Assembly: GCA_963762575.1 (NCBI GenBank) | Contig: CAVXLL010000001.1 | Span: 1,178,001 to 1,242,000, forward strand | Source: AP-15 sp963762575 | GTDB taxonomy: Bacteria > Pseudomonadota > Alphaproteobacteria > ATCC43930 > CGMCC-115725 | Direction of reading: 5' to 3' | Length of the DNA: 64,000 nt | Shown: one piece after another, positions 8,117-17,122 of the stretch | Layout of the letters: every line of letters starts with the position of its first letter | Numbering within the stretch: position 1 is the first letter of the stretch | The notes under the pieces: model-generated | Databases searched by the model: none | What the model was told of the DNA's origin: nothing | What the model saw: only the letters and a program-made list of their open reading frames with translations | Position numbers and translations under genes: made by a program

Positions 8117-9001
8117 ATGGCCACTCTTTCGGTACCTTCCATCTCTTCGGAAGGAAACCTGACGCGGTACCTTCAGGAGATCCGCAAATTTCCGATGCTC
8201 GAGCCCGAGCAGGAATACATGCTCGCCAAGCGTTGGAAGGAGCATGAGGATCCCCAGGCCGCACACAAGCTGGTTACAAGCCATCTGCGCCTGGTCGCCA
8301 AGATTGCCATGGGCTATCGCGGCTATGGGCTGCCGCTCTCCGAGCTGATCTCGGAGGGCAATGTCGGCATGATGCAGGCCGTCAAGCGCTTTGACCCGGA
8401 CCGCGGGTTCCGCCTCGCGACCTATGCCATGTGGTGGATCCGCGCCGCGATCCAAGAGTACATCCTGCACTCCTGGTCGCTGGTCAAGATGGGGACGACC
8501 GCGGCGCAGAAGAAGCTGTTCTTCAACCTGCGCAAGCTCAAGGGTCAGCTGCAGGCAATGGAAGAAGGCGACCTCTCGCCGGAGAATTTGAAAAAGATCG
8601 CAACCGAGCTCGATGTCCCCGAGGCGGACGTCATCAGCATGAACCGAAGGTTGGCGAGCCCGGACCACTCGCTGAACGCGCCATTGCGGTCCGACAGCGA
8701 GGGCGAGTGGCAGGATTGGCTCGTCGATGAGAGCGAGAGCCAAGAGACCCGCCTCGGCGAGCGGCAAGAGCTAGGGCTGCGCCGCGACCTCCTGGAAAAG
8801 GCGATGACGCATCTGAACGACCGCGAACGCCACATCCTGACCGAGCGCCGGCTGCGCGAGAACCCGACCACCCTCGAGGATCTGTCGCAGCAATACGGCA
8901 TCTCACGCGAACGCGTGCGGCAGATCGAGGTGCGCGCCTTCGAAAAGCTGCAAAAGGCGATCAAAGCCGCCGCCATCGAGCGCCGGCTCGTCACCCACTA
9001 A
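8117..9001 (+). CDS. rpoH: Heat-shock sigma factor RpoH (sigma-32)
   Basis: A 294-residue sigma-70-family factor of normal RpoH length. Region 2 reads NVGMMQAVKRFDPDRGFRLA with the aromatic core-melting segment YAMWWIRAAIQEYIL, the RpoH box QKKLFFNLR is at 131-139, and region 4.2 ends with YGISRERVRQIEVRAFEKL. It directs RNA polymerase to heat-shock promoters. The start was set at MATLSVPS because a GGAG site precedes it and family members begin there. The frame itself opens at 8042. A possible -10 TATATT lies at 8028-8033 without a good -35. Confidence 0.95.
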   Translation: MATLSVPSISSEGNLTRYLQEIRKFPMLEPEQEYMLAKRWKEHEDPQAAHKLVTSHLRLVAKIAMGYRGYGLPLSELISEGNVGMMQAVKRFDPDRGFRLATYAMWWIRAAIQEYILHSWSLVKMGTTAAQKKLFFNLRKLKGQLQAMEEGDLSPENLKKIATELDVPEADVISMNRRLASPDHSLNAPLRSDSEGEWQDWLVDESESQETRLGERQELGLRRDLLEKAMTHLNDRERHILTERRLRENPTTLEDLSQQYGISRERVRQIEVRAFEKLQKAIKAAAIERRLVTH

Positions 9002-9007
9002 ACCGAC

Positions 9008-10102
9008 TCACTCGACCGGAAAGGCTCCTCTCCCGCGGTGCGGGCGAGGGGCTTTGAACAGGCCGCCGCCACAGGTTGGGCGCGGAACGCCGGTTGTCGA
9101 GGGCAGGCTCAGCGGTAATCCCAAAACAGAGCGGACGGCGAGGTAGGCAAAGGCTTGCGCCTCGAGCGCATCGCCATGCCAGCCGACGGCTTCGACCGGC
9201 CTAACGGCGACTTCCAAACGGCGGCCGAGAGCCTCCATCAGCGCCGGGTTGTGCCGTCCGCCGCCGGTCACCAGCCAGTGTTCCACTGGAGCAGGAAAAT
9301 GCCGAGTCCCCGCTGCAACCGCCGCTGCCGTCATCTCGGTCAACGTGGCGGCACCGTCTTCAAGCGAAAGCCCAATTGGCAAGGCCCCCCGGAAATCGTC
9401 GCGATCGAGCGATTTCGGCGGGAGTCGGTCGAAATATGGATTTGCCAGAAAATTCTCGACATGGGCCGCCGAAACGGCACCGGCGCGAGCGAGCGCGCCA
9501 TTGAGATCGGCCTCGGCTCCGATGTGCCGGCGGACCCAATCGTCGATCAATGCGTTGCCAGGTCCGGTGTCGAAGGCGAGGATTTCCGACCCTCCTCCGA
9601 TCCACGTCAGATTCGCGACGCCACCGATATTGAGGACGGCGACCGGCTTGGGCAGGGCCGGTGCGAGCGCGGCATGGTACAGCGGAGCGAGCGGCGCTCC
9701 CTCCCCGCCCGCCGCTACGTCGGCCGAGCGGAAATCGGCAACCACATCCAACCCGAGCCGAAGCGCCAGCAGCGCACCGTCACCGATCTGCCAAGTCCGG
9801 TGCTCGACCGGGCGATGCATGATCGTGTGGCCGTGAAAGCCGACCACCTCGGCGGTGTTTCCAGGATGCTGAACCAGAAAATTTTCCACCGCTTCCGCGT
9901 GGAACCGGGTCAGCTCCTCCTCCACATCAGCGACCGGGCCGACCCCGCCGAGAACGGACCGAAGCTTTTCGCGAAAATGCGCCGGATAGGGAAAGGTCAG
10001 CACGGCGCCCGGGATCACCCGGTCCCGGCCGTCAGTCTCGATCATCGCAACATCGATGCCGTCGAGCGAGGTGCCGCTCATCAACCCGATTGCGCGCCAC
10101 AT
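9008..10102 (-). CDS. anmK: Anhydro-N-acetylmuramic acid kinase
   Basis: A 364-residue protein with the AnmK N-terminus GLMSGTSLDGIDVAM, the ATP/sugar motifs VVGFHGHTI and NIGGVANLT, and DTGPGNALID. It phosphorylates 1,6-anhydro-MurNAc in peptidoglycan recycling. The start at 10102 (MWRAIGLMSG) fits the family, and earlier starts would overlap the divergent tyrS leader. The last residues (PHRGRGAFPVE) are encoded by a CTCTCCCGC-type palindromic repeat, so the C-terminus differs from relatives. It is convergent with rpoH, with only 6 bp between them. Confidence 0.92.
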   Translation of the reverse strand: MWRAIGLMSGTSLDGIDVAMIETDGRDRVIPGAVLTFPYPAHFREKLRSVLGGVGPVADVEEELTRFHAEAVENFLVQHPGNTAEVVGFHGHTIMHRPVEHRTWQIGDGALLALRLGLDVVADFRSADVAAGGEGAPLAPLYHAALAPALPKPVAVLNIGGVANLTWIGGGSEILAFDTGPGNALIDDWVRRHIGAEADLNGALARAGAVSAAHVENFLANPYFDRLPPKSLDRDDFRGALPIGLSLEDGAATLTEMTAAAVAAGTRHFPAPVEHWLVTGGGRHNPALMEALGRRLEVAVRPVEAVGWHGDALEAQAFAYLAVRSVLGLPLSLPSTTGVPRPTCGGGLFKAPRPHRGRGAFPVE

Positions 10103-10154
10103 TCGCGCGGAGTGTTCTGGCCTGCTTTCAGCGCCTATGTTAGATGACGCAGCC

Positions 10155-11399
10155 ATGTCGACCCCTAGTTCCCCCTTTCTCGCCGCCGCGCTGGAGCGCG
10201 GTTTTGTGCACCAATGCACCGATCTCGAGGCACTCGACGAGCGGCTCTGCGCCGGTCGCGTTGTAGCTTATGACGGCTTCGACTGCACGGCCGACAGTCT
10301 ACATGTGGGTAACCTGCTGGGAATCATGCTGCTGCGCCTGTTTCAGAAATGCGGGCACAAGCCGATAGTGCTGATGGGAGGCGGCACGACGCGGATCGGC
10401 GACCCTTCGGGCAAGGACGAGGCTCGCCAGCTCCTCGACGACGCCGAAATCGCCCGCAACATGGCCGGGATTCGCTCAGTCTTTGCAAAGTTCCTCGATT
10501 TCGGCGACGGGCCAGGCGACGTCGTTATGGTGAACAATGCCGACTGGCTCGACGAGCTGCGCTACATCCCGTTGCTGCGCGATATCGGGCGGCATTTCTC
10601 GGTTAACCGCATGCTGACGCAGGATAGCGTCCGACTGCGGCTCGAACGTGACCAGCCCCTGAGCTTTCTCGAATTCAACTATCCGATCCTGCAGGCGTAC
10701 GACTTTGTAGAGCTGGCGCGACGTTTCGACTGCGAATTGCAGATCGGCGGCTCCGACCAATGGGGCAATATCGTTGCCGGTGTCGAACTCGCCCGGCGTG
10801 CGGAGGGCCGCAGATTATTCGGCCTCACGATGCCATTAATCACGACGGCCTCCGGCGCCAAGATGGGCAAGACGGCGCAGGGCGCCGTTTGGCTGAATGC
10901 TGAGAAGCTTTCGCCATACGCGTATTGGCAATATTGGCGGAACACCGAAGACGACGATGTCGGCCGCTTTCTGCGCCTTTTTACCGAACTGGATCTCGCC
11001 GAGATCGAGCGGCTGAAGCGCCGCGACGTCAACGAGGCAAAGAAGGTCTTGGCGACCGAGGCCACGGCGCTCTGCCACGGCCGGGAAGCCGCCGAGGCTG
11101 CCTCTGAGACCGCGCGCGCCGTCTTCGAGGGCGGCGGCAGCGGCAGTGAATTGCCACAGACGGAAGTGCCACGTAACGAACTGGCCCGCGGCATGCCTGC
11201 GTTCGAGCTCTTCAGCCTTACCGGCCTCGCCGCTTCCAATGGCGAAGCCCGGCGGCTGATCCGCGGCGGCGGCGCGCGTATCAACGATCGGGTCGTCGAG
11301 AACGAGACCAAGCCCGTCACTGAAGCGGATCTCGACGAGAAGGGCCAATTGAAGCTCAGCGCCGGACGCAAACGTCATGCCTTGGTTCGACCGGTGTGA
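10155..11399 (+). CDS. tyrS: Tyrosyl-tRNA synthetase
   Basis: A 414-residue class I synthetase. The HIGH-type motif is HVGN (50-53), the tyrosine pocket includes YDGFDCTADSLH and QIGGSDQWGN, and the KMSKS loop is KMGKT (starting at residue 236). A C-terminal S4 domain (GLAASNGEARRLIRGGGARI) binds tRNA. The start at MSTPSSPF was chosen over the upstream in-frame ATG at 10056, which lies inside anmK. It is divergent from anmK with about 50 bp between start codons. Confidence 0.95.
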   Translation: MSTPSSPFLAAALERGFVHQCTDLEALDERLCAGRVVAYDGFDCTADSLHVGNLLGIMLLRLFQKCGHKPIVLMGGGTTRIGDPSGKDEARQLLDDAEIARNMAGIRSVFAKFLDFGDGPGDVVMVNNADWLDELRYIPLLRDIGRHFSVNRMLTQDSVRLRLERDQPLSFLEFNYPILQAYDFVELARRFDCELQIGGSDQWGNIVAGVELARRAEGRRLFGLTMPLITTASGAKMGKTAQGAVWLNAEKLSPYAYWQYWRNTEDDDVGRFLRLFTELDLAEIERLKRRDVNEAKKVLATEATALCHGREAAEAASETARAVFEGGGSGSELPQTEVPRNELARGMPAFELFSLTGLAASNGEARRLIRGGGARINDRVVENETKPVTEADLDEKGQLKLSAGRKRHALVRPV

Positions 11400-11431
11400 G
11401 GTGGAGACGTCACCTGAGGCCCGGCGGTTCG

Positions 11432-11460
11432 TTGACAGGGTTGCGGGGCGTCATTATGTT
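11432..11460 (+). promoter_or_regulatory. Sigma-70-like promoter of the F0 ATP synthase operon
   Basis: A consensus -35 TTGACA (11432-11437), a 17-bp spacer and a -10 TATGTT (11455-11460) lie 36 bp upstream of the atpI start. The spacer contains GGGGC, which could pair with GCCCC just downstream of the -10. This is the best-matching promoter seen in the window. Confidence 0.65.
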
Positions 11461-11496
11461 GCCCCGCCTTTCAGCCGCGGTGCGGCGCTTCCCTAG

Positions 11497-11877
11497 ATGA
11501 GCGAGCGCAAGCCGCCGGATCCGCTGGCGCGGCTCGGCGAACGGATTGACAGGGCGCGTGCGCAGAATGTTCGAAGTCAGCCAGCGGTCGGTGACCGTTC
11601 GGCTACGCAGCAGGGCCTGGGGCTCGGGCTGCGCATCGGCATCGAATTGGTGGTCGCGATCGGTGTCGCGACTGGGCTCGGATGGGCCATCGATCGCTGG
11701 CTCGGCACGCGGCCATGGGGGATCATCGTGCTGTTCTTCCTCGGGGTTGCCGCCGGTATGCTGAACGTCTATCGCGCAGTCTCCGGCATCAGCACGCCCG
11801 TGGGGTATCGGCGGCCGGGCGCGGACGGCGCCGGGACGCGGCCGGGCCAGGACCCGTGGGACGACGACGAGAACTGA
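11497..11877 (+). CDS. atpI: AtpI/AtpZ-family F0F1 ATP synthase assembly protein
   Basis: A 126-residue membrane protein with two helices, GIELVVAIGVATGLGWAI and PWGIIVLFFLGVAAGML, joined by the short DRWLGTRP turn typical of AtpI/AtpZ. It helps assemble the c-ring or supplies ions to the ATP synthase. It is the first gene of the F0 operon and its TGA almost touches the GTG start of atpB. The tail is Gly/Asp rich. Confidence 0.88.
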   Translation: MSERKPPDPLARLGERIDRARAQNVRSQPAVGDRSATQQGLGLGLRIGIELVVAIGVATGLGWAIDRWLGTRPWGIIVLFFLGVAAGMLNVYRAVSGISTPVGYRRPGADGAGTRPGQDPWDDDEN

Positions 11878-11878
11878 T

Positions 11879-12610
11879 GTGGCATTAGAACTTCATCCGC
11901 TCGAGCAATTCACGATCGCCCGCATCATTCCGATCCATATCGGCGGGCTCGACCTGTCGTACACCAACGCGGCGTTGATGATGACCATCGCCGTCGTCTT
12001 GGTCACCGCGCTGATGGTGCTCGCTGTCCGTCGTGCGGCGCTAGTTCCGGGCCGCTGGCAATCGGCTGCCGAGATGCTTTACGAGTTCGTTGCCGATATG
12101 GTGGACAGCAATATCGGACAGGGCGGACGGCAATTCTTCCCCTTCGTCTTTACCCTCTTCACGTTTATTCTGTTTGCAAATTTGTTGGGAATGATTCCCT
12201 ACAGTTATACCACAACCGGCCAAATAATCGTCACTTTCGCGCTTGCCGCCGTCGTGTTCATCCTGGTCACCACGATCGGCATCGTCCGGCACGGGTTTCA
12301 TTTCCTTAGCCTTTTTGCGCCGCAGGGGGTGCCGAAAGTGCTGCTGCTGTTGCTGGTGCCGATCGAGATGCTGTCTTACTTCATCCGCCCGTTCACGCTG
12401 TCGATCCGGCTCTTTGCGAATATGCTGGCCGGACACACGATGCTGGCGATTTTCGGCGGCTTTGCCGCGAGCATCGGCTTTCTGGCATTCTTCCCGACCG
12501 CGATCGACGTCCTGCTCGTCGGCCTCGAGTTTCTCGTCGCGGTGTTGCAGGCCTATGTCTTCGCCATTCTGACCTGCCTTTACCTGAGCGAGGCGGTTCA
12601 CCTCCACTGA
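11879..12610 (+). CDS. atpB: F0F1 ATP synthase subunit a
   Basis: A 243-residue polytopic protein. The proton-channel helix carries the essential arginine in LSIRLFANMLAGH, and the last helices contain GLEFLVAVLQAYVFAIL. It forms the proton half-channels against the c-ring in the inner membrane. The start is a GTG at 11879, because the ATG overlapping it by two bases meets an immediate stop. Tight coupling to atpI suggests translational coupling. Confidence 0.95.
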   Translation: MALELHPLEQFTIARIIPIHIGGLDLSYTNAALMMTIAVVLVTALMVLAVRRAALVPGRWQSAAEMLYEFVADMVDSNIGQGGRQFFPFVFTLFTFILFANLLGMIPYSYTTTGQIIVTFALAAVVFILVTTIGIVRHGFHFLSLFAPQGVPKVLLLLLVPIEMLSYFIRPFTLSIRLFANMLAGHTMLAIFGGFAASIGFLAFFPTAIDVLLVGLEFLVAVLQAYVFAILTCLYLSEAVHLH

Positions 12611-12649
12611 AATCTTTCGCCTTACCCTTCAACCAAACGGAACATCGAT

Positions 12650-12877
12650 ATGGATCTCGCTGCCGCCAAAATGATCGGGGCCGGCCTCGCTTGCATCGCG
12701 CTCGTCGGAGCCGGTGTCGGGATCGGCAATGTGTTCTCGGCCCTGATAAATGCGGTCGCCCGCAACCCGGCCTCGCAGGGCCAGGTGCAGCCCTTTGCGT
12801 TTCTCGGCTTTGCGCTGGCCGAAGCGACGGGCCTGTTCGGCCTCGCCATCGCCTTCCTGATCCTCTTCGTGTTCTGA
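12650..12877 (+). CDS. atpE: F0F1 ATP synthase subunit c
   Basis: A 75-residue hairpin of two helices with the polar loop ARNP and the ion-binding glutamate in GFALAEATGLF. The first helix is glycine rich (GAGLACIALVGAGVGIG), as needed for ring packing. It forms the rotating c-ring. It lies third in the F0 operon, 39 bp after atpB. Confidence 0.96.
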   Translation: MDLAAAKMIGAGLACIALVGAGVGIGNVFSALINAVARNPASQGQVQPFAFLGFALAEATGLFGLAIAFLILFVF

Positions 12878-12889
12878 CGGAAGCGAGCG

Positions 12890-13384
12890 GTGCCGCAGCT
12901 CGAAGCATCGACCTTTGTTCCCCAGCTCGTGTGGCTCGCCATCACTTTTGTGATCCTGTACCTGCTGATGGCCGGCATCGGGCTGCCGCGGGTCGGCGGC
13001 GCCATCGAGGCGCGGCGGCGCCGAGTCGACGACGATCTGGCGCGCGCGGCGCAGCTGAAATCGGAGGCGGAGGCGGTGTTGGCCGCCTATCAGGAAACTC
13101 TCGCAAAAGCCCGCGCGGAGGCTCAGGCGGCGGTCAAGGAGACGACCGACCGCATGGCGGCCGAAGCCGCCGAACGCCAGCGCCAGCTGAGCGAGTCCCT
13201 CACCCGGCAGACCGCCGAGGCCGAGCGGCAAATCGCTGCTGCGAAACAGCGTGCTCTCTCCGAGATGCACGGCATCGCGATCGAGGTCGCCCGCTCGGTC
13301 ACCGAGAAGGTGACGGGCTCGGCCGCCGATCCAGCCAACCTCGCCGCCGCGGTCGACCGAGCGCTCGCCAAGCGCGCCGGCTGA
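12890..13384 (+). CDS. atpF2: F0F1 ATP synthase subunit b'
   Basis: A 164-residue peripheral-stalk subunit: a short N-terminal region, one membrane helix (LVWLAITFVILYLLMAGIGL) and a long charged helix rich in Ala, Glu and Arg. The b' form paired with a separate b gene is typical of alphaproteobacteria and photosynthetic bacteria. Translation begins at GTG 12890, and the TGA overlaps the atpF ATG by one base. Confidence 0.93.
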   Translation: MPQLEASTFVPQLVWLAITFVILYLLMAGIGLPRVGGAIEARRRRVDDDLARAAQLKSEAEAVLAAYQETLAKARAEAQAAVKETTDRMAAEAAERQRQLSESLTRQTAEAERQIAAAKQRALSEMHGIAIEVARSVTEKVTGSAADPANLAAAVDRALAKRAG

Positions 13385-13875
13385 TGGGACATCTCTTTAG
13401 CGATCCTGAGTTCTATGTCCTCCTTGCCGTCGCGATCTTTCTTGTGCTCGTCTGGAAACCGATGAAGCGAGCCGTTGTCGGCGCGCTCGACTTGCGCTCC
13501 GAGCGCCTTCGACAAGAGCTCGACGCGGCGCGCAACCTGCGCGATGAGGCGCAACAGGCGCTCGCTGCCTATCTGCGCCAACAGCAAGAAGGAGCGGCAG
13601 AGACGCAGGGAATCATCAGCCATGCCAAGGAGGAAGCCGAACGGATCGCAGCGCAGTCGCTGCGCGACCTCGAAAATGCACTAAACCGGCGGCAGCAATT
13701 GGCGCAGGAACGGATCGCGCAGGAAGAGGCGAAAGCTATCGCCGAAATCCGCATGATCGCCGTCGACGTCGCAATATCCGCTTCGCGTCAGGTCATCGCC
13801 GCCTCGCTCGACGAGCAGCGCGGCGCTGCGCTGATCGACGACGCGATCGCCGCATTGCCACGCCAATTGCATTAG
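13384..13875 (+). CDS. atpF: F0F1 ATP synthase subunit b
   Basis: A 163-residue subunit with one N-terminal helix (FYVLLAVAIFLVLVWKPM) and a long amphipathic helix (about 30-163). With b' it makes the heterodimeric stator that holds F1. The ATG overlaps the stop of the b' gene (ATGA), a sign of translational coupling. The operon ends here: the F1 genes are not nearby, as usual for alphaproteobacteria. A palindromic repeat follows. Confidence 0.94.
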   Translation: MGHLFSDPEFYVLLAVAIFLVLVWKPMKRAVVGALDLRSERLRQELDAARNLRDEAQQALAAYLRQQQEGAAETQGIISHAKEEAERIAAQSLRDLENALNRRQQLAQERIAQEEAKAIAEIRMIAVDVAISASRQVIAASLDEQRGAALIDDAIAALPRQLH

Positions 13876-13886
13876 GCGGAGTTGGC

Positions 13887-15093
13887 TCAGTTGTCATTGC
13901 CGGGCTCGACCCGGCAATCTGGAGACCCCCGGGTCAAGCCCGGGGGTGACGAGAAGTGGGCGGGCGCCTGGACGCGCCCCTTCCAATACCCGCCGCGCCC
14001 GCACCAGAACAGCACCGCCGAGGCGACGGTCGCTGCGACATAAAAAAGCGCAATCAGCGGCAGCAGCACAGCAATCCAGCGCGGAGCATTGTAGGCCCGC
14101 AAAGTCGGCAGGAACCCAATGCTCATGCCGAGCCAGGCAAACCCGCCGCACAACATCGCCGCCTGCTCCGACGACAGCACCAGCAATGGCGGCGCCAGAT
14201 AGGTCAAGATCAGCATCAATAGAGTGAGCGCCAGCATGAGGGCCGAATAGTCGAGTTGGGCGAAAGCGCTGCGTACGACCATGTCCCAGATGGGGCGCCA
14301 TGACCGATATTCCCGGATGCTCGTCGTGTGCCGGGCCGGGCCGAGCCACACCTTGCCGACCGACTTGACCCTGCGGGCGAGGGCGCAATCGTCGATGATT
14401 TCGCCGCGGATGCTGTCGATCCCGCCGATCCGCTCCAGTGTCGTGGCCCTGATCAGCATGCATCCGCCCGCCGCGCCCGCGGTGCGGCGAGTTCGGATCG
14501 GCCACCCAGCGCGGCGGATAAAGTTTGAAAAAGAAGAAGACAAAGGCCGGGATCAGCAGCCTCTCCCACAGGCTGCGGCAATGCAGCCGGACCATCAGCG
14601 ACACGAGATCGTAACGTCTGGTCTCGCAGCGCGAGACCAGCTCACGTAAATTCGCGGAGCCGTGGACGATATCGGCATCGGTCAGCAGAAAATAATCGGG
14701 CCGCATTGACCGAGCCGCTTCAATGCCTTGAGACATCGCCCAGAGCTTGCCGGTCCACCCCGGCGGGACGGGCTTTCCGCGGGAGATCGTCAGCCGGTCC
14801 GGTGCGCCCGCCGCGACCGCTGCGGCGCGGGCCGCCTCGGCGGTGCCGTCGCTGCTCTGGTCGTCGACCACCACAATGCGGAAGTTGCCGACATAATTCT
14901 GGGCCAGCAGCGAAGCTACCGCATGCCCGACAACCGCAGCCTCATCGCGGGCCGGGATAACGGCGACGACGGATCGCCCGCCGACATTCGCCGCGATCGG
15001 CTCCGGCCGGTATGGCAACCACCAGAACCCACCGCGAAAGAACAGCAGATAAATCCAGATCGCGACCGTCGCTGCGCCGATGACCACCTCCAT
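13887..15093 (-). pseudogene. hpnB: Hopanoid-type glycosyltransferase HpnB, frameshifted
   Basis: The first part encodes a membrane helix and a GT2 glycosyltransferase domain: VVAVIPARDEAAVVGHA, VVVDDQSSDGT, LLTDADIVH. The frame breaks near 14480-14490, after RWVADPNS. The next frame carries AGGCMLIRATTLERIGG, EIIDDCALARR and C-terminal membrane helices (ALMLALTLLMLILTYLAPPL). The order matches HpnB, associated with hopanoid biosynthesis. One base change in length restores the protein, so a sequencing error is possible. The last ~25 residues come from the palindromic repeat. The gene lies 14 bp after the epoxide hydrolase pseudogene. Confidence 0.85.
13893..13950. repeat. Double palindromic intergenic repeat
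   Basis: Two adjacent hairpins lie downstream of atpF: ATTGCCGGG/CCCGGCAAT (13896-13918) and CCCCCGGG/CCCGGGGG (13926-13946), each with a 5-nt loop. The repeat also encodes the last residues of the hpnB frame on the minus strand (PPGLTRGSPDCRVEPGND). Confidence 0.85.
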
Positions 15094-15106
15094 CGGCTGG
15101 CTTCGG

Positions 15107-16110
15107 TTACGGACGCCGCAGCGGCCGGAAGAACTCGCGCACCTCGTTGGCGAGCGCCTCCGGCTGCTCCAGCGCGGCGAAATGGCCGCCGCGCGGCGTC
15201 ACGGTCCAGCGCCGGATATCGGTGTAGGTCCGTTGCGCCAGCGACCGGGGCGGACGCAGGATCTCGGCCGGGAACTGGGCATACCCGGTCGGGACGTCGA
15301 TGGTGCGCCCATAGGGAATCGGTTACGGCCGATGCCTGACCGCGTAATTGGGCCCAAATGACGAGCCGATCGTGCCGGTGAACCAATAGAAGCTGATATC
15401 CGCGAGCAGTCGGTCGCGGGTGAATGCGGTTTCGATATTGCCGCCGCAATCCGACCAGGTGCGGAACTTCTGAACGATCCACGCGGCGAGCACCGCCGGC
15501 GAGTCGCTGAGGGCAAAGGCGAGCGTCTCGGGCTTGGTGCCCTGGATCCACGAATAGCCGGTCTCCTCCCTGAGCCATATCGCGCGCTCGTCGAATATGC
15601 CTGCTGTTCGCGAGTGGGATCGGCCACATCCTGCTGATCGCGCCGGATCGCCAGCAGGTTGAGGTGGATGCCGATCAGCTTCTCGGGATGGGCATAGCCG
15701 AGGCGCGTGACGGCGATCGCGCCACAGTCGCCGCCCTGGACGGCAAAGCTGGTATAGCCCAACGCGCCGTGCATCAACTCGGCGACGCAATCTGCGATCT
15801 CCTCGAAGCCAAAGCGCGGCTGCCCCGATTTGAACGACAGGCCGCAGCCGGGCAGGGATGGCGTGGCGACGGTGAAGGCGTCCGCGGGATCGCCGCCAAA
15901 GCGCGCGGGATCCGTAAGCCGCGGGATCAGGTCCAGAAACTCGAAGACCGATCCCGGCCATCCGTGCAGCAGCAATAGCGGGCAGGGGGCGGGCCCATTA
16001 CCGGGTATGTGCAGGAAATGCAGATCGATACCGCAGAGCGGCGCCTTGAATTGAGGAAAGGCGTTCAGCCGCGCTTCCTCGTCGCTTCGCGCGCGGCGAT
16101 CATGGCCGCG
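15107..16110 (-). pseudogene. Epoxide hydrolase (alpha/beta fold), decayed
   Basis: LLLLHGWPGSVFEFLDLIP is the epoxide hydrolase oxyanion-hole region, and VQGGDCGAI surrounds the nucleophile aspartate. The gene lacks the usual N-terminal EHN domain and begins abruptly at DEEARLNAFPQFKAPL. A one-base loss in a TTT run near 15594 changes frame before FDERAIWLREETGYSW. An in-frame TAA at 15323-15325 sits where CAA would give Gln. The C-terminus (RGGHFAALEQPEALA) continues in frame to 15107. With a deletion, a frameshift and a nonsense codon this looks like a genuine pseudogene. Confidence 0.8.
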
Positions 16111-16229
16111 CAAGATTGGCCTCGATCAAATGATCGGCGCTAATTTGAGCTTCGGCGCGGTCGCTGCCGGCCGCTTCGAAAACGCGCAATGCGATGCCGT
16201 GCAGTTCTGCGTGGGTCGATCAGCATCAT
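16100..16229 (-). pseudogene. N-terminal remnant of a malate/L-lactate (Ldh-family) dehydrogenase
   Basis: On the minus strand, a start-like ATGATGCTGATC is followed, after a one-base slip, by THAELHGIALRVFEAAGSD and ISADHLIEANL, which closely resembles the first ~35 residues of Ldh-family oxidoreductases. Another one-base slip leads to RGHD, where the family has GHDSHG. The sequence then joins directly to the truncated epoxide hydrolase. This is a deletion junction between two genes. Confidence 0.55.
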
Positions 16230-16243
16230 TCGGATATCCTTCT

Positions 16244-17116
16244 TCAATCTGCCTGGCGCGCCGAGGCGGCGATGCGCAGCGGGTGCGCGGGGTAAACACC
16301 GAGGATCTTGACCTCGCGCGAAAAGAAAGCGAGCTCCTCGAGCGCCAATGCCAGTGGGCGGTCCTCGGGATGCGCCTCGACATCGGCGTAGAACTGGGTC
16401 GCGGCAAACGCGCCGCCGACCATGTAGCTTTCGAGCTTGGTCATGTTGACGCCGTTGGTGGCGAACCCGCCCATTGCCTTATACAGCGCCGCCGGCACGT
16501 TGCGGACCCGGAACAGGAAGGTGGTCACTGTCGAAGTGCCGCGCGGTGGCCGCTTGGGCTCGCGCGACATGATCAGAAAACGGGTCGTGTTGTGCTCCGC
16601 GTCCTCGATATTCTCCTTCAGCGAGACGAGGCCGTAGATCCGTCCGGCAAGCTCCGAAGCGATCGCCGCGACCGTGGGATCGCCGCGCTCGGCTATTTCG
16701 GCCGCCGCGCCGGCCGTATCCGCCGCGATAACAGGATCGAGCCCGAGCGAGCGGATCAGCTTGCGGCATTGCGACAGCGCGTGAACGTGGCTTCGGACCG
16801 TGCGGAGGGTCGCCACGGTCGCGCCCGGCAGGGCCAGCAGGTGATGGTTCACCCGCTCGAAATGCTCGCCGATGATGTGGAGGTCCGAGCCCGGCATCAA
16901 ATGGTGCACGTCGGCAACGCGGCCGGCCACCGAGTTCTCGACCGCGATCATCGCGAGCGCGGCGCGACCTTCGCTGACCGCGGCGAAGGCGTCCTCGAAT
17001 TGGGTGCAAGGCAAGGTCGCCATCTCGGGATAGACGCGACGGCAGGCAAGGTCGGAATAGGCGCCGAAGGTGCCTTGGAACGCGATCGTTCTCGCCGGGT
17101 TTGAAGATGCTGTCAT
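16244..17116 (-). CDS. pheA: Prephenate dehydratase
   Basis: A 290-residue monofunctional enzyme of phenylalanine synthesis. It starts with IAFQGTFGAYSDLA, contains VENSVAGRV and the catalytic NTTRFLIM region, and ends with an ACT regulatory domain (FLFRVRNVPAALYKAMGGFA, NMTKLES). It converts prephenate to phenylpyruvate in the cytosol, probably with feedback inhibition by phenylalanine through the ACT domain. It follows kdsB by 6 bp, so they are likely co-transcribed. Confidence 0.94.
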   Translation of the reverse strand: MTASSNPARTIAFQGTFGAYSDLACRRVYPEMATLPCTQFEDAFAAVSEGRAALAMIAVENSVAGRVADVHHLMPGSDLHIIGEHFERVNHHLLALPGATVATLRTVRSHVHALSQCRKLIRSLGLDPVIAADTAGAAAEIAERGDPTVAAIASELAGRIYGLVSLKENIEDAEHNTTRFLIMSREPKRPPRGTSTVTTFLFRVRNVPAALYKAMGGFATNGVNMTKLESYMVGGAFAATQFYADVEAHPEDRPLALALEELAFFSREVKILGVYPAHPLRIAASARQAD

Positions 17117-17122
17117 TCTCGT

